Of a stretch of 5,019 nt of DNA, positions 1-5,019 are shown piece after piece. Below the pieces are notes generated by a model. The model did not search any database. It worked only from the letters and a program-made list of their open reading frames with translations, and had not been told where the DNA came from. Numbering within the stretch: position 1 is the stretch's first letter; every line of letters begins with the position of its first letter. A program made the position numbers and the translations under genes. The DNA is from an uncultured Erysipelotrichaceae bacterium (GTDB lineage Bacteria; Bacillota_I; Bacilli_A; Erysipelotrichales; Erysipelotrichaceae), in the NCBI GenBank assembly GCA_900314345.1, contig OMUX01000329.1:1-5019 (forward strand), given 5' to 3'.

Positions 1-1722
1 CCCTTCGGGAAGATCCGTAATGATATCTGTCATGGAAGCCTTGCGGTAGAGAACACGTTCTGTTTCACTTTCCGGTTTCAGATTTCTTTCCTGCAGCAGC
101 TTCATGCATTCTTCATAGGGAAGCGGCTTTGAGTACCAGTAGCCCTGGATCAGAGCACATCCGTTGTTTTCCAGGAATTCCACTTCTTCCTTTGTTTCTG
201 CGCCTTCTGCCAGCGGCTCAATGCCGATTTTCTTTGCCATGGAGATCACAGCCTGGATGATGGACTTTGCCGTATCGGTAAAGGAAGAAAGGAACGCCAT
301 GTCGATCTTGAGAACATCAAAGTGGTAGTCCTTGAGGACGTTCAAAGAGGAATAACCGCTTCCGAAGTCGTCGATCCAGATCTGATAGCCAGCCTTCCGG
401 AAGCGGTTCAGGACATTGTCCACCGTGGCGGCATTCTCTGTCATGAGGCTTTCCGTCACCTCTACGGACAGATTCCTGCGGTCTATCTGATACTTTTCTA
501 CAGCCTCTTCAACAATGCTGAAGATGTCGCAGAGAATGAAATCCAGTCTGGACAGGTTGAAGGATACCGGAATCACCGGTCTTCCAAGCTGTTTCTGCTC
601 ATGCATATTGCGGCAGACTTCACGGATCATGGCCGCATCCAGCTTCCAGATCTGTCTGCTCTTTTCCAGGGAAGGAATGAACTCCGCCGGAGAAAGCATG
701 CCTTGATCAGGATCCTGCCAGCGAGCCAGTGCTTCCAGGGAAGCTGCAGAATGGTTCAGAGAGCGTACCACCGGCTGGTAGTACACCTTGATGTATCCCT
801 TCCCAATGGCTTCATCAATATGTGCACTGGCATACTCATCCACCAGCATCCGGTGTTTCAGGGCTGCGGTATAGACACAGACGTGTGTTTCCAGGGAAGA
901 ACGGATGCTGTCGCAGGCAAGCTTTGCATAGTCAATGGCACGCTGTGCATTCTCCTGCTTTTCTTCCCGGAAGATGCCTACCTTGACCTGCAAAGGGGAT
1001 TCCACGGTCAACGACCGTACTTCATCAATAACTTTTTCTACATGTTCTTTTGCACTGACATCATCTGTGAGAACTGCAAAATGATCATCGCCAAGCCTTG
1101 CAATCATGTCATTGGGGAACATGGACGCAAGGATCCTTGCAAAGCTCTGCAGCATCTCATCGCCTTTGGCAATGCCGTTGCGGATATTGTAGGTTTTGAA
1201 ACCTGCAAGGTTGAAATAGAGATAGTCATAGACAATCGGACGCGGACTGATGTGGTTGAGACGGGAAAACCTTGCGGCATAGTCCAGGAAGCGCCGCATG
1301 CCTGGAAGCCCTGTGAGATGGTCTGTATCATAGGTCAGATACCGTACATCCGCATCCACCAGGTATACATAGTAAAGTTCACCATCTTCAGGATCATTGA
1401 CCAGTCTTGCATAGAGTTCCACATAGCGCAGCTTACCGGAAGCCGTGCGGATCCGGAAGCTGACATGGCCGATGAAGTCCATGCCGGCATAACGCTGGTT
1501 CCATACAGAGGCATCTACATAGCTGCGATCTTCCCTGACAACCATGCCTGGGAAAGTTCCGCCAGTCAGGGCATCGAATTCCTCACGTGTGGCACACTCA
1601 AAGATATCCAGGAGCTGCTGGTTCACACTCAGGATCCGTTTCTCTCCGGAAACTTCATTGATGAAGAAACCGCCTGGAATATTCTCAAAGACAGCCTGTT
1701 TCAGCCTTTCGTTTCCTTCCAT
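1..1722 (-). CDS. PAS - degenerate GGDEF - EAL protein, probable c-di-GMP phosphodiesterase (3' end outside window)
   Basis: This gene is read from 1722 down to base 1 without a stop, giving 574 residues and lacking its C-terminus. Residues about 5-122 look like a PAS-type sensor domain, beginning near FENIPGGFFINE. A GGDEF domain follows (about 128-290), starting at TDHLTGLPG (133-141). Its signature is GDDHF (211-215), the usual metal-binding Asp region reads YFNLAGFK, and no RxxD inhibitory site is present, so cyclase activity is unlikely. The EAL domain (about 305-540) looks intact: YYQP with Q316, EALARW from E330, NLS with N389, EVTES from E421, IDDFGSG with D451 and D452, KID with K472, AEGAE from 505, and QGYW with Q526. 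By family knowledge this should cleave c-di-GMP to pGpG in the cytoplasm. No membrane segment is visible. Sequence after about residue 545 continues past the EAL fold, suggesting a further domain beyond the window. It lies 11 bases after the PAS-GGDEF gene and is probably co-transcribed with it. Domain calls are firm; substrate activity is inferred. Confidence 0.93.
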   Translation of the reverse strand, partial: MEGNERLKQAVFENIPGGFFINEVSGEKRILSVNQQLLDIFECATREEFDALTGGTFPGMVVREDRSYVDASVWNQRYAGMDFIGHVSFRIRTASGKLRYVELYARLVNDPEDGELYYVYLVDADVRYLTYDTDHLTGLPGMRRFLDYAARFSRLNHISPRPIVYDYLYFNLAGFKTYNIRNGIAKGDEMLQSFARILASMFPNDMIARLGDDHFAVLTDDVSAKEHVEKVIDEVRSLTVESPLQVKVGIFREEKQENAQRAIDYAKLACDSIRSSLETHVCVYTAALKHRMLVDEYASAHIDEAIGKGYIKVYYQPVVRSLNHSAASLEALARWQDPDQGMLSPAEFIPSLEKSRQIWKLDAAMIREVCRNMHEQKQLGRPVIPVSFNLSRLDFILCDIFSIVEEAVEKYQIDRRNLSVEVTESLMTENAATVDNVLNRFRKAGYQIWIDDFGSGYSSLNVLKDYHFDVLKIDMAFLSSFTDTAKSIIQAVISMAKKIGIEPLAEGAETKEEVEFLENNGCALIQGYWYSKPLPYEECMKLLQERNLKPESETERVLYRKASMTDIITDLPEG

Positions 1723-1727
1723 GTCTT

Positions 1728-1732
1728 CCTCC
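1728..1732 (-). promoter_or_regulatory. Ribosome binding site (GGAGG) that decides the start of the EAL gene
   Basis: A perfect GGAGG sits 5 bases before the ATG at 1722. An earlier in-frame ATG at 1734 overlaps the upstream stop codon (TGATG) but lacks a well-placed purine-rich site, having only CCGGGG some way before it. The 1722 start is therefore preferred, leaving an 11-base gap to the upstream gene. The two candidates differ by four residues. Confidence 0.75.
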
Positions 1733-1733
1733 A

Positions 1734-2651
1734 TCAGTATGCCCCGGTGATCCTTGCACAGTTGCCGCCGGAAGCCTTTGCCTCATACAGCAGCTTTTCA
1801 CACCGGTCGACAAGATCAGAGACACTGTCATCCACCCGGACGGCTGCACTTCCAACGGAAGCAGTCACATGCATCTGAAGACCATCCACCGTGATGGCAC
1901 AGCTGTTCACCCAGCGCAGCACCTTCTCACAGATGGAATCCTGATCGTTCATGAAGGCATTGGAGAAGATGAGCATGAACCTGTCATCATGCCATCTGCC
2001 GGCAATATCCTGTCCCCGGATATTATCGGAAAGTGCCGTGCTGATCTTCCTGAGAAGTGCATCCCCGTTCTCTTTTCCATAATGTTCATTGAACGCATCA
2101 AAATGATCCAGGTCCACCATGACGACAAGGAATGCCTGCTTGTAGCGATGATACATGTCCATTTCATGGTTCAGCACCATATTGAGGTTGTCGCTTGTGG
2201 CAAGTCCTGTCAGTACATCATGCATGGGCATGGACATGATGCCGTCAATCCGTTCATCATTCATGGACGGTAGCAGATACTCCTGGAAGATCTCCGTGGC
2301 ACCGATCAATGTATCGTCCTTGTACAAAGGATAGGTATGCACGATCACCGGGACACGATAGCCTTCCTTGTGCTGCAGGAATACCTGTTCCTGCCTTTTC
2401 TTCCCGTCAAACATCGTCCCTACCAGAGGACACATGAGGCTGCACAAAGGACGCCGTTTGATATCCACATGATCCAGATGGGAATCAAAGCAGCATTTCC
2501 CGATCATCTCTTCTGCAGTGTATCCGGTGATCCTTTCCGCGGTCTTGCTCCAGTAGAAGATACGCCGGTCCAGATCCACGCAGTAAACACCATCATTGAA
2601 GTTTCCAATGATGCTTTCATACAAAGCATCCATACTGATCGGCAGTTCCAT
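1734..2651 (-). CDS. PAS-GGDEF protein with cysteine-rich PAS and degenerate HDDRF signature
   Basis: This is a complete cytoplasmic signalling protein of 305 residues with no membrane segment. Residues about 8-125 form a PAS domain (YESIIGNFNDGVYCVD, then FYWSKTAERITGYTAEEMIG). It carries C53, C54, C70 and C74 in a GKCCFDS...LCSLMCPL arrangement, followed by HKEGYRVPV. This Cys and His layout recurs in PAS domains fused to GGDEF proteins; I do not know its ligand. The GGDEF domain (about 140-300) starts at HDVLTGL and keeps VDLDHFDAFN with D180 and D182. Its signature is HDDRF (221-225) instead of GGDEF: both glycines and the fourth-position Glu are lost, so c-di-GMP synthesis is unlikely. 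RGQD (212-215), five residues before the signature, matches the RxxD c-di-GMP inhibitory site. The ATG at 2651 is chosen because AAAGGA lies upstream of it; an in-frame ATG at 2663 would have that purine tract abutting it. It is the first gene of a two-gene unit with its own promoter. A receptor or regulatory role is inferred. Confidence 0.93.
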   Translation of the reverse strand: MELPISMDALYESIIGNFNDGVYCVDLDRRIFYWSKTAERITGYTAEEMIGKCCFDSHLDHVDIKRRPLCSLMCPLVGTMFDGKKRQEQVFLQHKEGYRVPVIVHTYPLYKDDTLIGATEIFQEYLLPSMNDERIDGIMSMPMHDVLTGLATSDNLNMVLNHEMDMYHRYKQAFLVVMVDLDHFDAFNEHYGKENGDALLRKISTALSDNIRGQDIAGRWHDDRFMLIFSNAFMNDQDSICEKVLRWVNSCAITVDGLQMHVTASVGSAAVRVDDSVSDLVDRCEKLLYEAKASGGNCARITGAY

Positions 2652-2662
2652 GACCGTTTCCA

Positions 2663-2668
2663 TCCTTT
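2663..2668 (-). promoter_or_regulatory. Probable ribosome binding site (AAAGGA) for the PAS-GGDEF gene
   Basis: AAAGGA ends 11 bases before the ATG at 2651, a slightly long but workable spacing; GGAAACGG lies closer in. The same tract directly abuts and overlaps the ATG at 2663, where it could not serve as a binding site. With transcription starting near 2678, a 2663 start would leave only about 15 nt of leader. Both points favour 2651. Confidence 0.5.
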
Positions 2669-2684
2669 GTTATTGATATGTTCC

Positions 2685-2693
2685 ATTATAGCA
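2685..2693 (-). promoter_or_regulatory. Extended -10 promoter (TGCTATAAT) for the c-di-GMP gene pair
   Basis: On the minus strand a perfect TATAAT is preceded by TGC, giving the extended -10 form TGnTATAAT used by the housekeeping sigma factor. At 16-18 bases upstream there is no good -35 hexamer (CGCTCA-like), which fits an extended -10 promoter that depends little on -35. Transcription should begin near 2678, giving a leader of about 27 nt before the 2651 start. The surroundings are AT-rich. No clear operator or inverted repeat overlaps the site. Confidence 0.7.
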
Positions 2694-2799
2694 ACACGAA
2701 AACAAGATGAGCGTAAAAAGAGTCGGGGTTTCGGGTTTCCACAGGTATGGCCGCAACAGTCTGTCATTGTTGAATCTGTTTGACATCATGCACAGCTGC

Positions 2800-2837
2800 A
2801 AATGAAAGGCAGAGGCTGCATAGTACAGCTTTCTGCC
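2800..2837 (-). terminator. Probable Rho-independent terminator of the surface-protein gene
   Basis: On the minus strand GGCAGA-AA-GCTG pairs with CAGC-C-TCTGCC across a TACTATG loop. That gives two perfect stem blocks (6 and 4 bp) separated by a small internal loop. The stem is followed at once by TTTCATTT, an interrupted T-tract. It lies about 85 bases after the stop at 2922 and upstream of the promoter at 2685-2693, the expected place to separate the two transcription units. The broken T-tract means termination may be incomplete. Confidence 0.55.
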
Positions 2838-2876
2838 CTTCGTTCGGTTCATTCAAACTTTTCAGGATCCTGTTCT

Positions 2877-2894
2877 GCCATTTAGACCAATGGC
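2877..2894. other. Perfect 6-bp hairpin after the surface-protein stop
   Basis: GCCATT and AATGGC form a perfect inverted repeat around a 6-base loop, 27 bases past the surface-protein stop. In the direction of that gene it is followed by AGAACAGG, not a T-tract, so it is not a standard terminator on that strand. On the plus strand it is followed by TTTT, but no plus-strand gene lies upstream. It could stabilise the 3' end of the surface-protein mRNA, or be chance. Confidence 0.35.
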
Positions 2895-2921
2895 TTTTCA
2901 TGTACTGATTCAGCCTGGTGC

Positions 2922-5019
2922 TTATCTCTTCCTCAGTTCATGCATTGCAAATACGGCTGCCAGACCGCTGACAACAAGTGCTGCTGCCCAGCGGAACAGA
3001 TGGAAGTGATCTGCAGTGTTCGGGATCAGGCTCTTGTTCGTCGTTGTTGAACTGCTTGTTGCTGAGTCAGTCAATGCAACAACTCTGCCAGATGCAGGAT
3101 CATACCTGCCAAGCTTATGCTGATAACCATCCCAGACAACATAGTTGTCATCATAGACAGTGCCATTGCCAAGACTTGTCAGATGTCTTCCATCAGCGTC
3201 ATAGCCATCCTGTCCTGCAGGCATGAGGGTCACATTGTCACCATGCCATTCTTTGGATTTCTGTTCAGGCTTTGAAGCTGACTGCTTTGCAACTGCAGTT
3301 ACAGTGTAAACATCTCCATCTGTTGTCAGAACATAGCCTGGAGCTGCAGTGATTTCTGCCTTGCTGCCTTCACCCAGCTTCAGAGTGAAGGAAACAGCCC
3401 TGTCTACTGCTGTGCTTCCTGCATCAACACCATCCGGAATAACGATTGTTTCTCCATCCTTAACTCTGCTGACTGCACCCTTCAGGCTGGTGTACATGTC
3501 TGACCCGATCATTGCCTTGACCGGATTCTCTTTGGTGATTGTGAATGTACTGAAGCCATGCGGATTCACAAATGTTACCGTCTGATCTGCCGCAACAGTT
3601 TCTGCATATACAAACTCCAGATCTGCTGTCTTTGTATGAATGACGTAGACTGTCGATCCTTCTGCAGCATCGATGCCTGCAACAGACAGTGTCATCTTAA
3701 GATCCGGTGTAGATGCATCTGCCTTTGTCAGTTCTTCAATCTCACCTTCGTTGAAGATCTTCTTCACACTTCCGTCTGCAGCTACTGCAACATCGCGGTA
3801 CTTCGGAACAATGGTATACACAAGACTGTTCTCAGACGTCTTGTCCTTCTTGACATCCAGATAGCTCTGTCTTTCAATGCTGTCGTTTTCACTGACAGTT
3901 CCTTCAGCGATTGCCTGCTTCAGAGCATCATCTGTAATGATATTGCCTTCCACCGGAACAACCAAGCTGCTTCCGGAAGCTTCAACGCCTGCTTCTTTCT
4001 CTTCCGGTGTTGTAATGAACTCACTGCTGACTTCTTTCCATTCGGCAGTGATGGTCGTATCTTCTGTAATATTCTTTCCATCGGAATCCCAGCCTTTGAA
4101 GACATAACCCTTCCTTACAGGATCTGCAGGAAGTACCGCATCTTTTCCATCTCTCACCAGCTGCACAACAGGTGTAGAACCATCATTGAGATCAATCGTG
4201 ACAGCATGCAGGGATGTATCCTTTACATCTTCATAGGTAATCGTGTAAACGGAGAACTTATCTGTCGTGACATTCAGTGTCTTTCCATCATCGCTCACCG
4301 TCACACCATCAAGCTTTTCTGTCTCAGAACCATGTGTTCTGTAGACGCTGTAATCTCTTGAGTATCCGGCTGCCGGTGCTTCTGCTTCGGGAATCGGCAG
4401 CGGTACTTCAATCGCGCTGTCCAGCTGCGGCATGGTTGCAACCACAACGTTGTTTGCCTTCAGCTGTGCTGTTACATCATAGCTGCCCAGAACCTTTTCA
4501 TTCTCTGCAGCTTCTGCCGGCTTTTCTACCTTCTGGTCAGCAGCGACATTAATACCAGCAGTAAAGTCAGCACCATTCTGATAAGCAGTCTTGATTGCCT
4601 TGTTCTCATCGCTGATATCTGCATCAGATGCTGTACCTGCAGAGAAAACTGCCTTTCTTGCCGTCGTATTGACAACATCTGCATCCTTTTTTTCCTGGAC
4701 GGCAGAGACAGCATCTGTTTCTACGGACAGGAAGTTATTGACCCTGAAGGGTTCTGAAAGATCAGAAGAGGAAATCTTTGACGGATCCTTGCTGGCTGCA
4801 CGCATTTGCACAATGATGTCAAAATTCTGATCCAGGAAGTTGCCATTTCCAACAGACCAGAAGACATCCATGGAAACATCTGCAGTTCCTGTAGTGATTT
4901 CGTTGCCCTGTGCAATGGCTCCTGGAATGGTACTCATTGACAAGAAGTGCTCTGGTGAATCACCCGATGGAACGTAAATATAAGACCACTGCAGACTGGA
5001 TATTTCATCCAGATCACTC
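2922..5019 (-). CDS. Wall-anchored surface protein with InlB-type B repeat (5' end outside window)
   Basis: The frame is open from the window edge (first full codon at 5018) to a TAA at 2922, giving 698 residues of a larger protein; the signal peptide and true start are outside. A TTG at 4943 is not a convincing start because the frame continues upstream and no binding site is seen. Residues 1-220 are an unrecognised acidic, Ala/Thr-rich region. A module with YSVYRTHG...FSVYTITYED (223-264) precedes an InlB/Listeria-Bacteroides B repeat (271-328; GYVFKGWDSDG, ITAEWKE). A related module, VYVIHTK...HGFSTFTITKE, is at 455-497. Next comes a YTSLKGAVSRVKDGETIVI segment (about 508-527), a pattern seen in adhesin-like proteins of gut Bacillota. 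A Gly/Asp/Tyr-rich stretch (590-647) and a short Ser/Thr linker lead to the sorting signal LIPNTA (664-669), a hydrophobic helix (677-692) and an RKR end. It is probably exported, sortase-anchored and adhesive; no enzymatic domain is recognised. The ligand is unknown. Confidence 0.92.
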   Translation of the reverse strand, partial: SDLDEISSLQWSYIYVPSGDSPEHFLSMSTIPGAIAQGNEITTGTADVSMDVFWSVGNGNFLDQNFDIIVQMRAASKDPSKISSSDLSEPFRVNNFLSVETDAVSAVQEKKDADVVNTTARKAVFSAGTASDADISDENKAIKTAYQNGADFTAGINVAADQKVEKPAEAAENEKVLGSYDVTAQLKANNVVVATMPQLDSAIEVPLPIPEAEAPAAGYSRDYSVYRTHGSETEKLDGVTVSDDGKTLNVTTDKFSVYTITYEDVKDTSLHAVTIDLNDGSTPVVQLVRDGKDAVLPADPVRKGYVFKGWDSDGKNITEDTTITAEWKEVSSEFITTPEEKEAGVEASGSSLVVPVEGNIITDDALKQAIAEGTVSENDSIERQSYLDVKKDKTSENSLVYTIVPKYRDVAVAADGSVKKIFNEGEIEELTKADASTPDLKMTLSVAGIDAAEGSTVYVIHTKTADLEFVYAETVAADQTVTFVNPHGFSTFTITKENPVKAMIGSDMYTSLKGAVSRVKDGETIVIPDGVDAGSTAVDRAVSFTLKLGEGSKAEITAAPGYVLTTDGDVYTVTAVAKQSASKPEQKSKEWHGDNVTLMPAGQDGYDADGRHLTSLGNGTVYDDNYVVWDGYQHKLGRYDPASGRVVALTDSATSSSTTTNKSLIPNTADHFHLFRWAAALVVSGLAAVFAMHELRKR
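2925..3029 (-). other. C-terminal cell-wall sorting signal (LIPNTA, helix, RKR)
   Basis: The segment encodes LIPNTADHFHLF, then a hydrophobic stretch WAAALVVSGLAAVFAM, then HELRKR. The order motif, helix, basic tail is that of a sortase substrate. The pentapeptide IPNTA departs from LPXTG at both the first position (Ile) and the last (Ala). Bacillus anthracis sortase C (class D) is known to use LPNTA, so a non-class-A sortase is a reasonable guess. No sortase gene is in this window. Confidence 0.8.
3078..3251 (-). other. Unrecognised Gly/Asp/Tyr/Trp-rich domain just outside the wall anchor
   Basis: Residues 590-647 of the surface-protein fragment include EWHGDN, GQDGYDADGRHL, GNGTVYDDNYVVWDGYQ and LGRYDPASGR. 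The density of Gly, Asp, Tyr and Trp differs sharply from the Val/Thr/Ala/Lys-rich stretches on either side. I do not recognise the fold. It sits directly before the Ser/Thr linker and sorting signal, so it would be the wall-proximal domain. Confidence 0.4.
3528..3656 (-). repeat. Surface-protein module, copy 2 (VYVIHTK...HGFSTFTITKE)
   Basis: This encodes residues 455-497 of the fragment. It shares with copy 1 (4227-4352) a VY-x2-H start, about 25 variable residues, then a F-S-(T/V)-(F/Y)-T-I-T ending. The protein similarity is clear by eye at both ends but the DNA copies have diverged, so this is an old domain duplication rather than a recent tandem repeat. Confidence 0.5.
4035..4208 (-). 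repeat. Single InlB B-repeat (Listeria-Bacteroides type) in the surface protein
   Basis: Residues 271-328 read HAVTIDLNDG, VVQLVRDGKDAVLPADP, RKGYVFKGWDSDGK, then TTITAEWKE. The Tyr-x-Phe-x-Gly-Trp core and the closing AEWK are hallmarks of the B-repeat/Flg_new fold, a small beta-rich unit found in internalin B and many Gram-positive surface proteins. Only one copy is visible here; more could lie upstream of the window. Confidence 0.85.
4227..4352 (-). repeat. Surface-protein module, copy 1 (YSVYRTHG...FSVYTITYED)
   Basis: This encodes residues 223-264, immediately before the InlB B-repeat. It carries VYRTHG, then LDGVTVSDDGKTLNVTTD, then KFSVYTITYED. The layout, VY-x2-H with an aromatic-rich FSxYTIT ending, matches copy 2 at 3528-3656. 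Such small beta-rich modules often act as spacers in Gram-positive surface proteins; no binding function can be read from it. Confidence 0.5.

Noticed and set aside
665..902. TTCCAGGGAAG occurring three times within about 240 bases
   Set aside because: The copies encode Ser-Leu-Glu with the same favoured codons at unrelated positions in the EAL gene; there is no regular spacing or longer shared flank.
1732..1734. ATG at 1734 as start of the EAL gene, giving a TGATG overlap
   Set aside because: It is possible through translational coupling, but the ATG at 1722 has a perfect GGAGG at ideal spacing, so the shorter form is preferred.
322..1878. Open plus-strand frame of 518 codons opposite the EAL gene
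   Set aside because: It is antisense to a gene with clear GGDEF and EAL motifs, has no recognisable domain, reads as a Cys/His/Ile-rich mixture, and crosses the junction between two minus-strand genes. It is a by-product of the codon use of the real gene.
2780..2785. TTGACA on the plus strand, a perfect -35 hexamer
   Set aside because: No acceptable -10 lies 15-19 bases downstream and no plus-strand gene follows, so it is taken as chance.
2670..2852. Minus-strand 60-codon frame in the gap between surface gene and PAS-GGDEF gene
   Set aside because: It starts upstream of the probable terminator hairpin, reads through that hairpin and the -10 promoter, and shows no ribosome binding site or recognisable protein feature.
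2664..2921. Possible c-di-GMP (GEMM-type) riboswitch upstream of the signalling pair
   Set aside because: The predicted leader is only about 27 nt. The rest of the gap shows no conserved GEMM core or tetraloop-receptor arrangement, only the terminator and a small hairpin.
3558..4361. Open plus-strand frame of 267 codons opposite the surface protein
   Set aside because: It is very rich in Cys, Ile and Arg with no domain, and the opposite strand encodes a continuous protein with a B-repeat and sorting signal. It is a shadow frame.
4941..4943. TTG at 4943 as the start of the surface protein
   Set aside because: The same frame is open to the window edge with protein-like sequence (DLDEISSLQWSYIYVPSGD), there is no ribosome binding site, and no signal peptide follows. 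The gene starts outside the window.

Overview
The window holds three genes, all on the minus strand, and two of them run off the edges. In transcription order (high to low coordinates) they are: the C-terminal 698 residues of a large cell-wall surface protein (2922-5019, 5' end missing); a complete PAS-GGDEF protein of about 305 residues (1734-2651); and, 11 bases further on, a PAS-GGDEF-EAL protein of at least 574 residues whose 3' end lies beyond base 1. There are no RNA genes, mobile elements or CRISPR arrays.

The organism is most likely a Gram-positive Bacillota, possibly an Erysipelotrichaceae-like gut or oral anaerobe. The reasons are strong GGAGG-type ribosome binding sites, a perfect extended -10 promoter, a surface protein ending in a sortase-type signal (IPNTA, hydrophobic helix, RKR tail) with an InlB-type B repeat, and a PAS-GGDEF-EAL architecture of a kind I associate with anaerobic Bacillota. 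The family-level assignment is an inference from general resemblance; no taxonomic marker is present.

Layout: the surface-protein gene ends at 2922 and is followed by two hairpins, the second of which (2808-2837) runs into an interrupted T-tract and is the probable terminator. The c-di-GMP pair has its own promoter (TGCTATAAT, 2685-2693) and a leader of about 27 nt, and the two genes look like an operon.

Functionally, both signalling proteins have a GGDEF domain whose signature is degenerate in a similar way (HDDRF and GDDHF, pattern x-D-D-basic-F), so neither is expected to make c-di-GMP. The EAL domain of the second protein keeps all the catalytic motifs I looked for and should hydrolyse c-di-GMP. 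The first protein keeps an RxxD inhibitory-site motif and has a cysteine-rich PAS domain, so it may act as a sensor or c-di-GMP receptor rather than an enzyme. The working picture is a two-gene signal-input and c-di-GMP-degrading unit next to a wall-anchored surface protein. Any link between the pair and the surface protein rests on adjacency alone.
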